The position numbers were made by a program, and so were the translations under genes. This document shows, piece after piece, positions 1-10,091 of a DNA stretch of 64,000 nt. Origin of the DNA: Allium sativum (taxonomy: Eukaryota; Streptophyta; Magnoliopsida; Asparagales; Amaryllidaceae); the NCBI GenBank assembly GCA_030737875.1, contig CM060922.1, positions 235,022,335 through 235,086,334 of the forward strand, written 5' to 3'. The notes below the pieces were generated by a model. That model worked only from the letters and a program-made list of their open reading frames with translations, had not been told where the DNA came from and made no database searches. Each line of letters begins with the position of its first letter. The stretch's first letter is position 1.

Positions 1-1
1 T

Positions 2-579
2 CCTCATGGTTTAGTTGTACCACCCTCTCAGGTGCATGGCTCTTTGGATTCTAAGAACAAAGAAACTTCTAACCGGCTTGGTGTTGATGTTGCTTAGGTA
101 TGACTTTCGCTTTCGAAATATTTTCCCTCTTCTTGAACTTCTGTAAATGACTGGTCTTTTCATGTTGCGGTAGTTATCTACTTCCCCCAAGATGTAGGCC
201 ACACTAATGCTTTAGTTCCTATGTTTTGAAAATGTGGAGAGTTACCGAGGGATTTGTTTTGCAAAAAACAATTCTAGCAGGGAGTTTCAAGTATGAAGTA
301 TTTTTAACTCATTCACAAGTGGTGTTGATTTTCTAACATTTGGTGGTTCGTGATCTTTTAATTAATGTGCTACTCATATGCGTGTGTGAATTGATGCAGG
401 TAATGCAGTTGCCTTCCTTTGAATGTATGATGTTACTAATATGTACTTGATGTCTGTGTTTGTTTCTTGTTTTTATATGTTACTATATTTTATCTTATCT
501 ATGACTAGGAGGATCTATTCTAGACCCCCTCTTCACAGTTTAGAGAGGAAACTTCGAATATTGTTGGTAACAGAGATAC
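2..579 (+). pseudogene. decayed two-exon gene remnant, left part (interrupted by Tek-A)
   Basis: I do not recognise the gene. One frame is open from base 2 to a TAG at 95-97, which is followed at once by a GT donor at 98. An AG acceptor at 507-508 opens a second stretch, 509-579, in phase 0 with the first. That second stretch contains one TAG at 521-523 and otherwise reads as hydrophilic protein up to the retrotransposon boundary. The same frame resumes at 8942 once the retrotransposon and one copy of its target duplication are ignored. Both stop codons could come from CAG by C-to-T change, as in methylated, decaying DNA. 98-508 would be the intron. The upstream part lies outside the window. 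The exon-intron model is an inference from phase and splice signals only. Confidence 0.45.
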
Positions 580-2994
580 TGTAAAACCCGCATTCTACGC
601 ATCGGAGGATCGTAGAATATTTATTTCTTTCCCATATGAAGTTGTATGGTCATGTAACATTGGGAGACAACCATTAGACTCATTTCCCATGTCCATGATT
701 TTTGTCGATTTTTAAATGACCGTTTTGCCCCTAGCTGATGTTGTTTTGGCCATAACTTTTGATTGGAAAGGAATTTTGATTTGAAACCATTTCCATTAGA
801 TTCGTTTGATGGTTTACCTTTCCGTAGAGTGGTCACATGTGAAAAACGGACTTACCGTTTGGGAGATATGGCTGAAACAAGGTTTGGAAGGTGAAAAACT
901 GCTTAACCGGGCCAAATAGGGTGATTAGTGAATAGGCCCATAAACCATTTCGGGATTAGGGTTATGGGGAGGCTGAAAAGGGTTAGAGAATCATTTCATT
1001 TTAGTTTTCTAGCCACTACTTGTCTCCAAGAAACCCTAAAAATGGCCTCCAACCTCTAAATCACCTCCAAATCATCTTCTAATCAAGGATTAAGCTTAGC
1101 AACATCAAATCATGGGAGATCTACACCAAATCAACGTTAGAGCTGCTGTTTAGCATCGGGATTCGCATCAAATCAGAGATTTATTTCAGATCTAAGTTTT
1201 GTTTGTGGCTAAGGTGAGTGATTTGCATAGTTCCTCACTAATTATGGCTAATTAGGGGTAATTAGTGTTAATTAGCGAATTTAAACATGATAAAATTCTG
1301 GAAAAATATTTATAAAATTCGAAATGATGATTTAGACCTCTGATATGAATTTGGGTTAATTTGGTTAAGTTTTGCTAATCACATAGCTAGTTTCACCTAA
1401 ATATGCTTAAGGGAAAATATGGGGTTTTGGGTATGTTTGATCCATTTTAACCTATCATTTTGTTGTTTTGATGTTTGTGGTTGATTCCCTATGTTGTTAT
1501 GACTATATTGTATGCTTTGTGATTGATTTCAATAGTTAGAATAGTCGAAAACATCGCCGAATGGCGTAAAACACACGTTGGAAAAGTCTCAGGAAAAGTG
1601 CAGGTTTTGAACCGGATCGGATACGGGGCTCGGATCGGATAAGTGGACGGGAAAGGACATCCGAATTGGATCAGAACTTAGCACTTGAGGGGCTTGGCAA
1701 AAAGGAAGGCCATGTTGGTTAAGCTGGGGATCGGATCGACCTAAGGACGAAGGGCTCGGACCGGAGTATGGCGAAGGGATCGGATCGGATTAGAATAGGG
1801 AACGGGACCAGATGACGCAACAGGAGATGGAGCACGAACTGAATGGGAGATGGCAACCCGAACCGAACCGAAGTAGGACACCCGACCTGAATCGATGCAA
1901 CGTTGTGAACCCGAACCGAACCGAGTTAGAGTGTGGATCCGAACCGAACCGGAAGGGGAAGCACAACCTGGTGAAGCCACACACGAACCGAACCAAGAAG
2001 TAATGATAGAAGAACTGAACCGACCTGGTGATGACCAATAACCCGAGTTGCAAAGGTAGTCCAAATGGGAAGTTAGAGCCCAGGATCCAGTTGGGAACCA
2101 ATGAGTTCACTTCATGGTTGGGCTTTGTTGCGGGTTGTGTGCAAAGGGGTTGTCGGTATTCATTACTTTGGTTCACCACTGAGAGACGGATAGTGGGCTT
2201 GTAGTGATAGTTGTACGGGATTGGATTCCGTCATGGCCCTAAGGACTAGGTGACCGAAGTGGTGAATATCGTATGCTTTATGCACTGAGTGAGAGATGTG
2301 AGGATGGTTGCTATGTTTGATTGTTTGCCATCACTATGACATGCACACCCCACCCCCGTTATCATTACACGATTTGAAATGGCACCTTAGAGTGTTGTAC
2401 ATTATGTAGTGCTAACTCTTTGTTTGCAGGTCCAGGTTCAGGTATGTTTTAGTCTACCTGTTATTGTTCTATTTATATGCTTATCACTCATACCAGGCTT
2501 TATGTCTGACCCCGAGTTTTATGTCTCCTCTTATTACTCTGGGTGCTCACACGAGCAGACTAGAGACTGGTTAGCTGGTGATGCGCAAGTAGCTGATTCG
2601 GAGGCGAGCAGGAGGCTTCCACGTATGATATATAGATATTATCCCTGTGTCATTAGTGGTCGCTACTTGGGCGTTAGTAATGTACCTCCTTTATCTTGCT
2701 TTGTTTTTAAAGACAGTTTGAAAAGTTGGAATAATGTTAGCTTTGGATCATAAGCTATACTTGGATTTTCCGCTGCTATGTTGGTTGTTTTCAGCTTATG
2801 CATTGTCTCACCTATTTTATGTCAAGTATGTTGTTATTATATTTTATTCCATGCGATGTGAGACATTTTATAGGGTCCTTGTTAGTTCATTTCCTTCTTC
2901 CCTTTCTCTTCTGACGACCCGTCCCGTGCTAACTGGACATGTGTACAACGCACCTTTGGAGTAAATGTCGGTTGGTGCGGGGCGGGCCGTCACA
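580..2994 (+). repeat. left LTR of Tek-A
   Basis: It is 2415 bp, begins tgtaaaacccgcattc and ends gggccgtcaca. It matches 6528-8936 over its whole length with scattered substitutions, about 6 in the first 240 bases. A block near 1840-2000 is dense in the motif CCGAACC. A TATA-like string lies near 2624-2632, just upstream of the sequence shared by all LTRs of this family. Several reading frames in this LTR, including arginine/serine-rich ones, are by-products of the CCGAACC repeats and are not called as genes. Confidence 0.93.
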
Positions 2995-2996
2995 TT

Positions 2997-3008
2997 TGGT
3001 ATCAGAGC
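2997..3008 (+). other. primer binding site of Tek-A (initiator tRNA-Met)
   Basis: tggtatcagagc lies two bases after the LTR end. It is complementary to the 3' end of plant initiator tRNA-Met, the usual primer of chromoviruses. Confidence 0.92.
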
Positions 3009-3194
3009 TCTAGGTTGCTTAGTTAACCCAGGGAAAGACACTAGGGAGAGATAGTACGTTTATGAGAGCGCGTATTTGTGATTACTTTGGTTTTCGAAAG
3101 CTATGTATATATACTATTGTAGTATAAGAATGAAGTCGTGCTGCACTAGCACCACTATGGGGTCGTTAATTGTTTTCTCTTTACAGATTGAACG

Positions 3195-4262
3195 ATCAGT
3201 AGAGACACCAGGGGTGCTGGTAGAGGGACCAACCATGGGAATGCTCCTGGCATGAGGGCGATGTTTACTGACCTCATGAGAGACATGCTTAGGGAGGTAC
3301 AAGGGGCAGTTCCCAATCCCGGAAATGGTGGTGGTCCAGTAGTGCAGGCGCGTAGGGTCGATTTCGCCAAGTTGTGCAAGGATAACACTAACCTTGGTGG
3401 GAAGCCGTTCCACGGGACGGAGTCGGCCATAGATGTTCATGATTGGATGGATAGCTGTGATCGTATCTTCGACGACTTGGGTCTTGAGGATGCGATGAAG
3501 AGAAGGCTAGCGTCTCGTCAGGTGCAAGGGCGAGCGATGAATTGGTGGAATGCCATTAGAACAGCTACTCCAGAAGATCAGGTTACTTGGGATCAGTTCA
3601 AGGCTCGCTTTAGCGATAAGTTTATTCCAACTGCCCAGAAGTCAGTGTTGTTTAAGAGATTCTTGAAACTCAAGCAGAATGGTAGGGTGGTCTCGGACTA
3701 TATTACTGAGTTCGACACTTTGTCGAAGTATGGATTATCCCTTATCGATACTCTCGAGAAGAAGAACGAGAAGTTTCTAACAGGCTTAGATCAGTACTTG
3801 GGGGAAAAGCTTATTAACCACATCGATGAGACATTTGAATCGATTGTGGGGAAAGCTTTGATGTCAGAGAGTCTTTACCCTTAGCCAAAGACTGAGATTG
3901 CTATTGCATCTGCAGAGGAGCCAAAACCGCAAGCAGGCGGTAGAGGCAAGAATAATTCCCAGAATAAGAGGAAACAAGACCAAACCATGGACGGTCAAAG
4001 TAAGAAAAATGAGAAAGATGGCGAGTGCTTTAGCGGTGGTAAGAAGGGACACTATGCCAGAGATTGTCGGGAAAAGCCTGGGGAAAGGAAGTGCTTTAAT
4101 TATGGCCAAGCGGGACATCACAAGGATGATTTTACACAACCTCCTAGGGAGAAGCAGATTGTGAAAGCGTATGCTATCAACGCTGTTCCTTCTTCATCGA
4201 ATGCTCCAACTGCGGCGCAGAAGGAAAAAGGTGTCGATATTCGAGGTATGCTTTCTATTTAA
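3195..4262 (+). pseudogene. gag remnant of Tek-A
   Basis: This encoded the capsid/nucleocapsid polyprotein that packages element RNA. It aligns residue for residue with the first ~350 codons of the Tek-B gag-pol frame. The start is destroyed: the codon matching the Tek-B ATG is ATC at 3195-3197, and the next ATG is at 3252. A TAG at 3882-3884 ends the capsid part, and the same frame then continues to a TAA at 4261-4263. Both CCHC knuckles are damaged. The first reads CFSGG instead of CFSCG. In the second, the second and last cysteines are replaced (CFNYG, and DDF at the end). The product could not be a normal nucleocapsid. Confidence 0.9.
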
Positions 4263-4263
4263 G

Positions 4264-4496
4264 ATGTTTTGATCGGGTTTTGTTTGACAAAACCTGAGTT
4301 AGTCGATAGACCTTTAGTAGTGACGAACCCGATTGGTGGTTCGACTAGCCTCAGTATGATTTACCGTAACGTGGTCTTATCGAGTCATGAATGTATGTTT
4401 GTTTGTGATTATTTTGTTTTGGCTTTACTGGGTTTAGCATTATTTGGGGAGTTGATCTACTCTAAAGGAATAGGGTGGTATTGGGTACCTACCTAG
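4264..4496 (+). pseudogene. aspartic protease/linker remnant of Tek-A with active site deleted
   Basis: After the TAA at 4261-4263 the sequence resumes at the segment matching [20 protein letters not shown] of the Tek-B protease region. The intervening part, which in Tek-B holds the DTGA active site and flap start, is missing. The frame then runs to a TAG at 4494-4496. The segment shows that Tek-A once had a protease, now without a catalytic aspartate. Confidence 0.8.
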
Positions 4497-4737
4497 TGAT
4501 GTTGGTAACAACTGGAGTTAGGGAAGCTGAGAGGTTATCGTTGTCTCTGGGAGGCAAATGAGTGTTCCAGTGCTTAGTTGTTTTGCTAGTATCACTTCAC
4601 GTGGATTGTCCGAACTCAGAGGAGATGTTCCTTGGGTGCTTGTCTGATATTGGTGTAGGCCTTTGGGTCTTGTGCTTGGGGAATGTCGATTTCGACTAGG
4701 ATGATTTGCGCGAGGGGTAAATAGTTGTTATGATTTT

Positions 4738-4770
4738 TCATTGGATGATATCTTGGTTTACTCGAGGAGT
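4738..4770 (+). pseudogene. reverse transcriptase scrap of Tek-A (DDILVYSR motif)
   Basis: A short frame reads [12 protein letters not shown]. The DDILVYSR core is the catalytic box of Ty3/gypsy reverse transcriptase and matches [10 protein letters not shown] in Tek-B. Nothing upstream (4497-4737) or downstream to about 6055 aligns with the rest of the polymerase. The piece is an isolated relic between rearranged sequences. Confidence 0.75.
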
Positions 4771-4979
4771 GGTGGGCAGACAGAACATGATAAGACTGTT
4801 CAATGGTATAGACTGCCTAGAGTTAGACTCAATAGGGTTATGAGATTGCTCGAGTGGAACTCGAGAAAGATGCAAAGTAATGGATTGTTTAGGACCATAT
4901 GTTGGTGTTCTCTATTTGATAGTAGAACTTTGAAGGAATACGATGTGTTCGTTGATCATGGAAGATACAACGAAGATTA

Positions 4980-6054
4980 GGGCGATTCAAGTTGTACGTG
5001 AACTCGTAAAAGAAAATGGGTGTTCGTTGATCTTGGAGATGCAACGAATAGGGAGACGACTCACGCTGGACTAGAGTCTGTAGGTAATGGGTACTCAAGA
5101 CTAGGTCTGAGTTTATGGGTAATAGATTGACTCGAGCTGGACTCGAGAAGGCTGCAAGGAATTGGATTGACTCAAGTTGGACTTGAGAGGGCAGCAAGAT
5201 AATGGATAGACTTGGGTGGGACTCAAGTGTTTCAGGCGGACTAAAAGCAGGGGTATCTGGGGATGCCCGTTACCTTGGATCCGTTGGACGTGATCTAGTT
5301 ATCCTTGGAGGATAAATGTACGTTGGACATACGGTAGTACGTCTGGAGGCTGGGCTTCCATTGGTTCTTGATGTTGGTTGGACCAGACATACAAGAATCG
5401 ACATATTGGGATTGGTTAGACCAGTCATGTAGGTGTCGACGTATTCATGGCTTTAGCAGGTGATAGACAGGATTTGTTTTATGGATGCTATGGTTGTTGT
5501 GTTTGTTCTTACCTTTCTTCTCTTGAGTATCACCTGTAGGATCCTGTTGAATGGAAATAGATAAGTTCGTTGATCATGGTGATATGACAGGTGTAAGATA
5601 CTTTACGTTAGACTTGAAGTATGTTGGGCATTGTGGAGCGTCCGTTGTCTTAGAGATTCAACGGATATAGGAGTCTCAGTTGGACTTGGACTCATAGGTA
5701 GAGTACCTAGATTCATTGGATGAGTGTAGTTCACCTTTGGAAGGTGAATGTACGTTGGACGTGCGGTATGAATATGGGTAGGGTACCTGGGTTCATTGGA
5801 TGAATCTAGTTCACCTTTAGAAGGTGAATGTACGTTAGACGTATAGTGCAGATGTTGGTGTAGTGCCTAGGGTCATTAGATGGGTCTAGTCTGCCTCTAG
5901 GAAGTGAACGTACGTTGGACGTGCAATACGAATGTAAGAAGGACTCAAGTTGGACTTGAAAGGACATTTGGAATGTAGTTGAATATCAGGCATATAGGTT
6001 TGGATTACCTAAGAAAATGACAGTATAGACGAATGCCATAGTATCGGACTGGGT
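4980..6054. repeat. repetitive non-pol filler inside Tek-A
   Basis: This kilobase stands where reverse transcriptase and RNase H should be. It has no open frame and no pol similarity that I can see. It is made of degenerate repeats. A motif like gactcgagctggactcgag recurs at 5120-5220. An ~80-bp unit containing gaatgtacgttggacgt appears near 5262-5340 and then as three tandem copies at about 5694-5935. Origin unknown. It could be a replacement by gene conversion from a non-autonomous relative, or tandem growth after deletion. Confidence 0.6.
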
Positions 6055-6353
6055 GCGATAGCTGATGCATTGAGTAAGAAACATGCCAGTTTAGAGGCTA
6101 TTTTTCTGGAATGGAAGCAACTAGAGTATATCACGGGATATGACTTCGGACCAAAGTGTGAATTGGATTCAGAAATGCTAGTAAGCTTGATGATTAGATC
6201 GATCGTGATTACGTGGATCGGTTCCAGTTAGAGGAACGATCCCAACCTATTAGAAGCTACCTCTAGGGTAGAGATGGGAATTGATGGCGAGAGAACGACT
6301 GTACTTGGGAAGTAGAGAATGACATAAGAAAGTCGTATCCAAAGCTCTTTGTC
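6055..6353 (+). pseudogene. RNase H/integrase and chromodomain tail remnants of Tek-A
   Basis: 6060-6240 reads DALSKKHASLEAIFLEWK and continues along the RNase H-integrase connector of Tek-B. 6275-6353 then jumps to the chromodomain end (NDIRKSYPKLFVW, compare ENIRKAYPELFAW in Tek-B). The whole integrase core is missing between them. The end of the frame is in the right place just before the purine tract, so the ends of pol survived while the middle was lost. Confidence 0.75.
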
Positions 6354-6515
6354 TGGTAAGATTTTAGCGGTGACGAATCTTCCCTTGTTAGTAAACTGCA
6401 TGTTAGGGCAGAATGGTTCTGTTTGTTTTGCATGTTTGATCGTTGTTTTATGGTTGATAGGCATGCGGGACCCTTTGTGTGTTTTGGTTAGGGAATTTCG
6501 GGGGCGAAATTTCTT

Positions 6516-6527
6516 AAGGGGGGAGAA
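6516..6527 (+). other. polypurine tract of Tek-A
   Basis: aaggggggagaa sits directly before the right LTR and is the expected plus-strand primer. It follows the tttcgggggcgaaatttctt segment that is also conserved in Tek-B. Confidence 0.85.
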
Positions 6528-8936
6528 TGTAACAACCCGCATTCTACGCATCGGAGGATCGTAGAATATTTATTTCTTTCCCATATGAAGTTGTATGGTC
6601 ATGTAACATTGGGAGACAACCATTAGACTCATTTCCCATGTTCATGATTTTTGTCAATTTTTAAATGACCGTTTTGCCCCTAGCTGATCTTGTTTTGGCC
6701 ATAACTTTTGATTGGAAAGGAATTTTGATTTGAAATCATTTCCATTATATTCGTTTGATGGTTTACCTTTCCGTAGAGTGGTCACATGTGAAAACGGACT
6801 TACCGTTTGGGAGATATGGCTGAAACAAGGTTTGGAAGGTGAAAAACTGCTTAAACGGGCCAAAGAGGGTGATTAGTGAATAGGCCCATAACCCATTTCG
6901 GGATTAGGGTTATGGGGAGGCTGAAAAGGGTTAGAGAATCATTTCATTTCAGTTTTCTAGCCTCTACTTATCTCCAAGAAACCCTAAAAATGGCCTCCAA
7001 CCTCTAAATCACCGCCAAATCATCTTCTAATCAAGGATTAAGCTTAGCAACATCAAATCAAGGGAGATCTACACCAAATCAACTTTTGAGCTGTTGTTTA
7101 GCATCGGGATTCGCATCAAAACAGAGATTTATTTCAGATCTAAGTTTTGTTTGTGGCTAAGGTGAGTGATTTGCATAGTTCCTCACTAATTATGGCTAAT
7201 TAGGGGTAATTAGTGTTAATTAGCGAATTTAAACATGATAAAATTCTGGAAAAATATTTATAAAATTCGAAATGATGATTTAGACATCTGATATGAATTT
7301 GGTTTAATTTGGTTAAGTTTTGCTAATCACATCGCTAGTTTCACCTAAACATGCTTAAGGGAAAATATGGGGTTTTGGGTATGTTTGATCCATTTTAACC
7401 TATCATTTTGTTGTTTTGATGTTTGTGGTTGATTCCCTATGTTCCTGTGACTGTATGGTATGTTTTGTGATTGATTTCAATAGTTAGAATGGTCGAAAAT
7501 ATCGTCGAATGGCGTAAAACACTCGCTGGAAAAGTCTCAGGAAAAGTACGGGTTTTGAACCGGATCGGATCGGATATGGGGCTCGGATCGGATAAGTAGA
7601 CGGGCAAGGACATCCGAGTTGGATCGGAACTTAACACTTGAGGGGCTTGGCAAAAAGGAAGGCCATGTTGGTTAAGCTGGGGATCAGATCGGCTTAAGGA
7701 CGAAGGGCTCGGACCGGAGTATGGAGAAGGGATCAGATTAGAATAGGAAACGGGACCAGATGAGGCAACAGGAGCTGGAGCACGAACTGAATGGGAGATG
7801 GCAACCCGAACCGAACCGAAGTAGGACACCCGACCCGAATCGATGTAACGTTGTGAACCCGAACCGAACCGAGTTAGAGTGTGGATCCGAACCGAACCGG
7901 AAGGGGAAGCACAACCTGGTGAAGCCACACCCGAACCAAACCAAGAAGTAATGATAAAAGAACTGAACCGACACGGTGATGACCAATAACCTGAGATGCA
8001 AAGGTAGTCCAAATGGGAAGTTAGAGCTCAGGATCCAGTTGGGAACCAATGAATTCACTTCATGGTTGGGCTTTGCTGCGGGACGTGTACAAAGGGGTTG
8101 TCGGTGTTCATAACTTTGGTTCACCACTGAGAGATGGATAGTGGGCTTGTAGTGATAGTTGTATGGGATTGGATTCCGTCATGGCCCTAAGGACTAGGTG
8201 ACCGAAGTGTTGAATATCGTATGCTTTATGCACTGAGTGAGAGATGTGAGGATGGTTGCTATGTTTGATTTTTTGCCATCACTATGACATGCACACCCCA
8301 CCCCCGTTATCTATACTCCATTTGAAATGGCACCTTAGAGTGTTGTACAGTATGTAGTGCTAACTCTTTGGTTGCAGGTTCAGGTATGTTTTAGTCTACT
8401 TGTTATTGTTCTATTTAGATGCTTATTGCTCATACCAGGCTTTATGTTTGACCCAGAGTTTTATGTCTCCTCTTATTACTCTGGGTGCTCACACGAGCAG
8501 ACTAGAGACAGGTTAGCTGGTGATGCGCGAGTAGCTGATTCAGTGGCGAGCAGGAGGCTTTCACGTATGATATATAGATATTCTCCATGTGTCGTTGGTG
8601 GTTGCTACTTGGGCATTGGTAGTGTACCTCCTTTATCTTTCTTTGGTTTTAGAGACAGTTTGAAAAGTTGTAATAATCTTAGCTTTGGATCATAAGCTGT
8701 ACTTGGATTTTCCGCTGCTATGTTGGTTGTTTTCAACTTATGCACTGTCTCACATGTTTTACGTCAAGTATGTTGTTATTATATTTTATTCCATGCATTG
8801 TGAGATATTTTACAGGTTCCTTGTTAGTTCATTTCCTTCTTCCCTTTCTCTTCTGACGACCCGTCCCGTGCTAACTGGACATGTGTACAGCGCACCTTTG
8901 GAGTAAATGTCGGTTGGTGCGGGGCGGGCCGTCACA
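6528..8936 (+). repeat. right LTR of Tek-A
   Basis: It is 2409 bp and collinear with 580-2994. It begins tgtaacaacccgcattc and ends gggccgtcaca. The CCGAACC-rich block is at about 7800-7950. A 191-codon open frame on the minus strand (7437-8012) covers this block but is serine/proline/arginine-rich low-complexity sequence, so it is not called as a gene. Confidence 0.93.
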
Positions 8937-8941
8937 GGTAT

Positions 8942-9229
8942 TTTTGAAAATGCTCCCCTTTCGGGTTAGAAAAGGACGTATTATCTTCAATAGATAATTT
9001 TGTACGAATCTTCGGGAACGAATGTCCTCTCTTGAAAAATGATTAAACGAGAAAGATGAGATTATCTATAATTTATAGAATAGGTTAGCAACGAAGTCCC
9101 ACAGTAATTCTGATGCAGAAATGGGTAGGCTATACCAATAGATTGGTAAGTTGGAAAATGAACTAGGGAAAGTTAAGGAAAATTATGCTTCTCTTGAATT
9201 TGCCTTACAAAACCCAGATTCAGAATGAT
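8942..9229 (+). pseudogene. decayed gene remnant, right part: coiled-coil-like C terminus
   Basis: This is the continuation of the exon interrupted at 579. If Tek-A and one target duplication are left out, the codon split at 578-579 is completed by base 8942 and reading continues in phase (FENAPLSG). Several stops and one frame slip follow around 9070. The frame ending at the TGA at 9227-9229 reads KLENELGKVKENYASLEF, a heptad-like charged pattern typical of a C-terminal coiled coil. I cannot name the family. The AT-rich sequence after the stop could be a 3' untranslated region. Confidence 0.45.
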
Positions 9230-9915
9230 ATGCTCTTCTTTTATGTTTGTAATGTGTATCCCTCTAAGATAGTGACTGTGTTTATGTAACGGATAATGTT
9301 ATGACTTCTAATGGTGTGCCTTTATGTTGTGTCATTTGTAAGATATGCTTCTTTTTGTTGGAAATAAGGCTCTCTTGCCATATTGTGTCGTAACGACAGG
9401 GGACCTATTCTAACTGGATGTTAGTAAAAATACTTTCTTATGTAGCAGGTATTTTTGGGAGAATACTCACCGTAAGGTTTCCAATAGGGCGAGTAGTCTT
9501 AGCTAAGGAACTTTATCAGAGGTATTTGGGATATTCTTCCGTAGTTTCTTTCTAAACTTATGTCCTAACATGATGTTATTTTCTCGTGTCGTTCGAGTAG
9601 TTGTACATTGATAAATAAACAAATTAATGAATGTATAGGTTTAAGGCACTTCCCTGAATGGGCTAGAGGATCATGAGCCTATCTTTAGTAATAACAGAAG
9701 TGCAGTTTTAAGCCATATCCAAGTTACCGAGAGGGTTGGTCAACTCCTTCTTGATTGGATTTGAGATTTTGAATCTCTTTGGGAACTTGCGATGAGATCA
9801 GAACCCTTCCTCTGGTTGTGATTTGTGCTTGGATTTGGTATTGAGATAAGATTGGGTTCCTCCTTCGGTATTTGTGAAGAATTGAAGCGACCCAGATTCG
9901 GGTATTAATTAATAT
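9230..9915. other. unassigned AT-rich flank between gene remnant and hAT
   Basis: I see no open frame. The last ~60 bases (9857-9915) are one copy of a short repeat containing gacccagattcgg. It is found again right of the hAT element at about 23586-23650 and 23694-23739. This confirms that the two flanks were once adjacent. Confidence 0.5.
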
Positions 9916-9923
9916 AGGAGACC
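9916..9923. repeat. hAT left target site duplication
   Basis: aggagacc (8 bp) directly precedes the left terminal inverted repeat. Its partner is gggagacc at 23543-23550, with one mismatch. Confidence 0.8.
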
Positions 9924-10091
9924 TAGACCCGTCAAATGGGTCGGGTTGGATATAAATGGGTCTAGTAGAATTTGACCCGACTAATTCAACCCATAAACAA
10001 GCTCAACCCGTTTAACCTATTTAATAATCAGGTAAACCAACCCGACCCGATTATTTAAAGGGTCAACCCGACCCGACCCGACCCATTTATA

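Larger units (their letters stand above)
580..8936 (+). mobile_element. Tek-A: Ty3/gypsy chromovirus (Tekay-like), heavily degraded
   Basis: This is a complete LTR-to-LTR element of about 8.36 kb. Both LTRs start TG and end CA, and the flanks carry a weak 5-bp duplication, gatac (575-579) and ggtat (8937-8941), with two transitions. A tRNA-Met primer site follows the left LTR and a purine tract precedes the right one. The interior has a recognisable gag, then a protease region missing its active site, a scrap of reverse transcriptase, about 1.3 kb of repetitive non-pol sequence, and small pieces of RNase H/integrase and chromodomain. It belongs to the same family as Tek-B, with collinear gag and LTR ends, but it cannot encode working enzymes. 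Confidence 0.93.

Noticed and set aside
7437..8012. 191-codon minus-strand open frame in the right LTR of Tek-A, and similar frames at 1741-2179, 14253-14853 and 21649-22249
   Set aside because: They lie over CCGAACC/CCGATCC repeats, are open in several frames on both strands, are rich in R/S/P and have no family features. They are by-products of LTR repeats.
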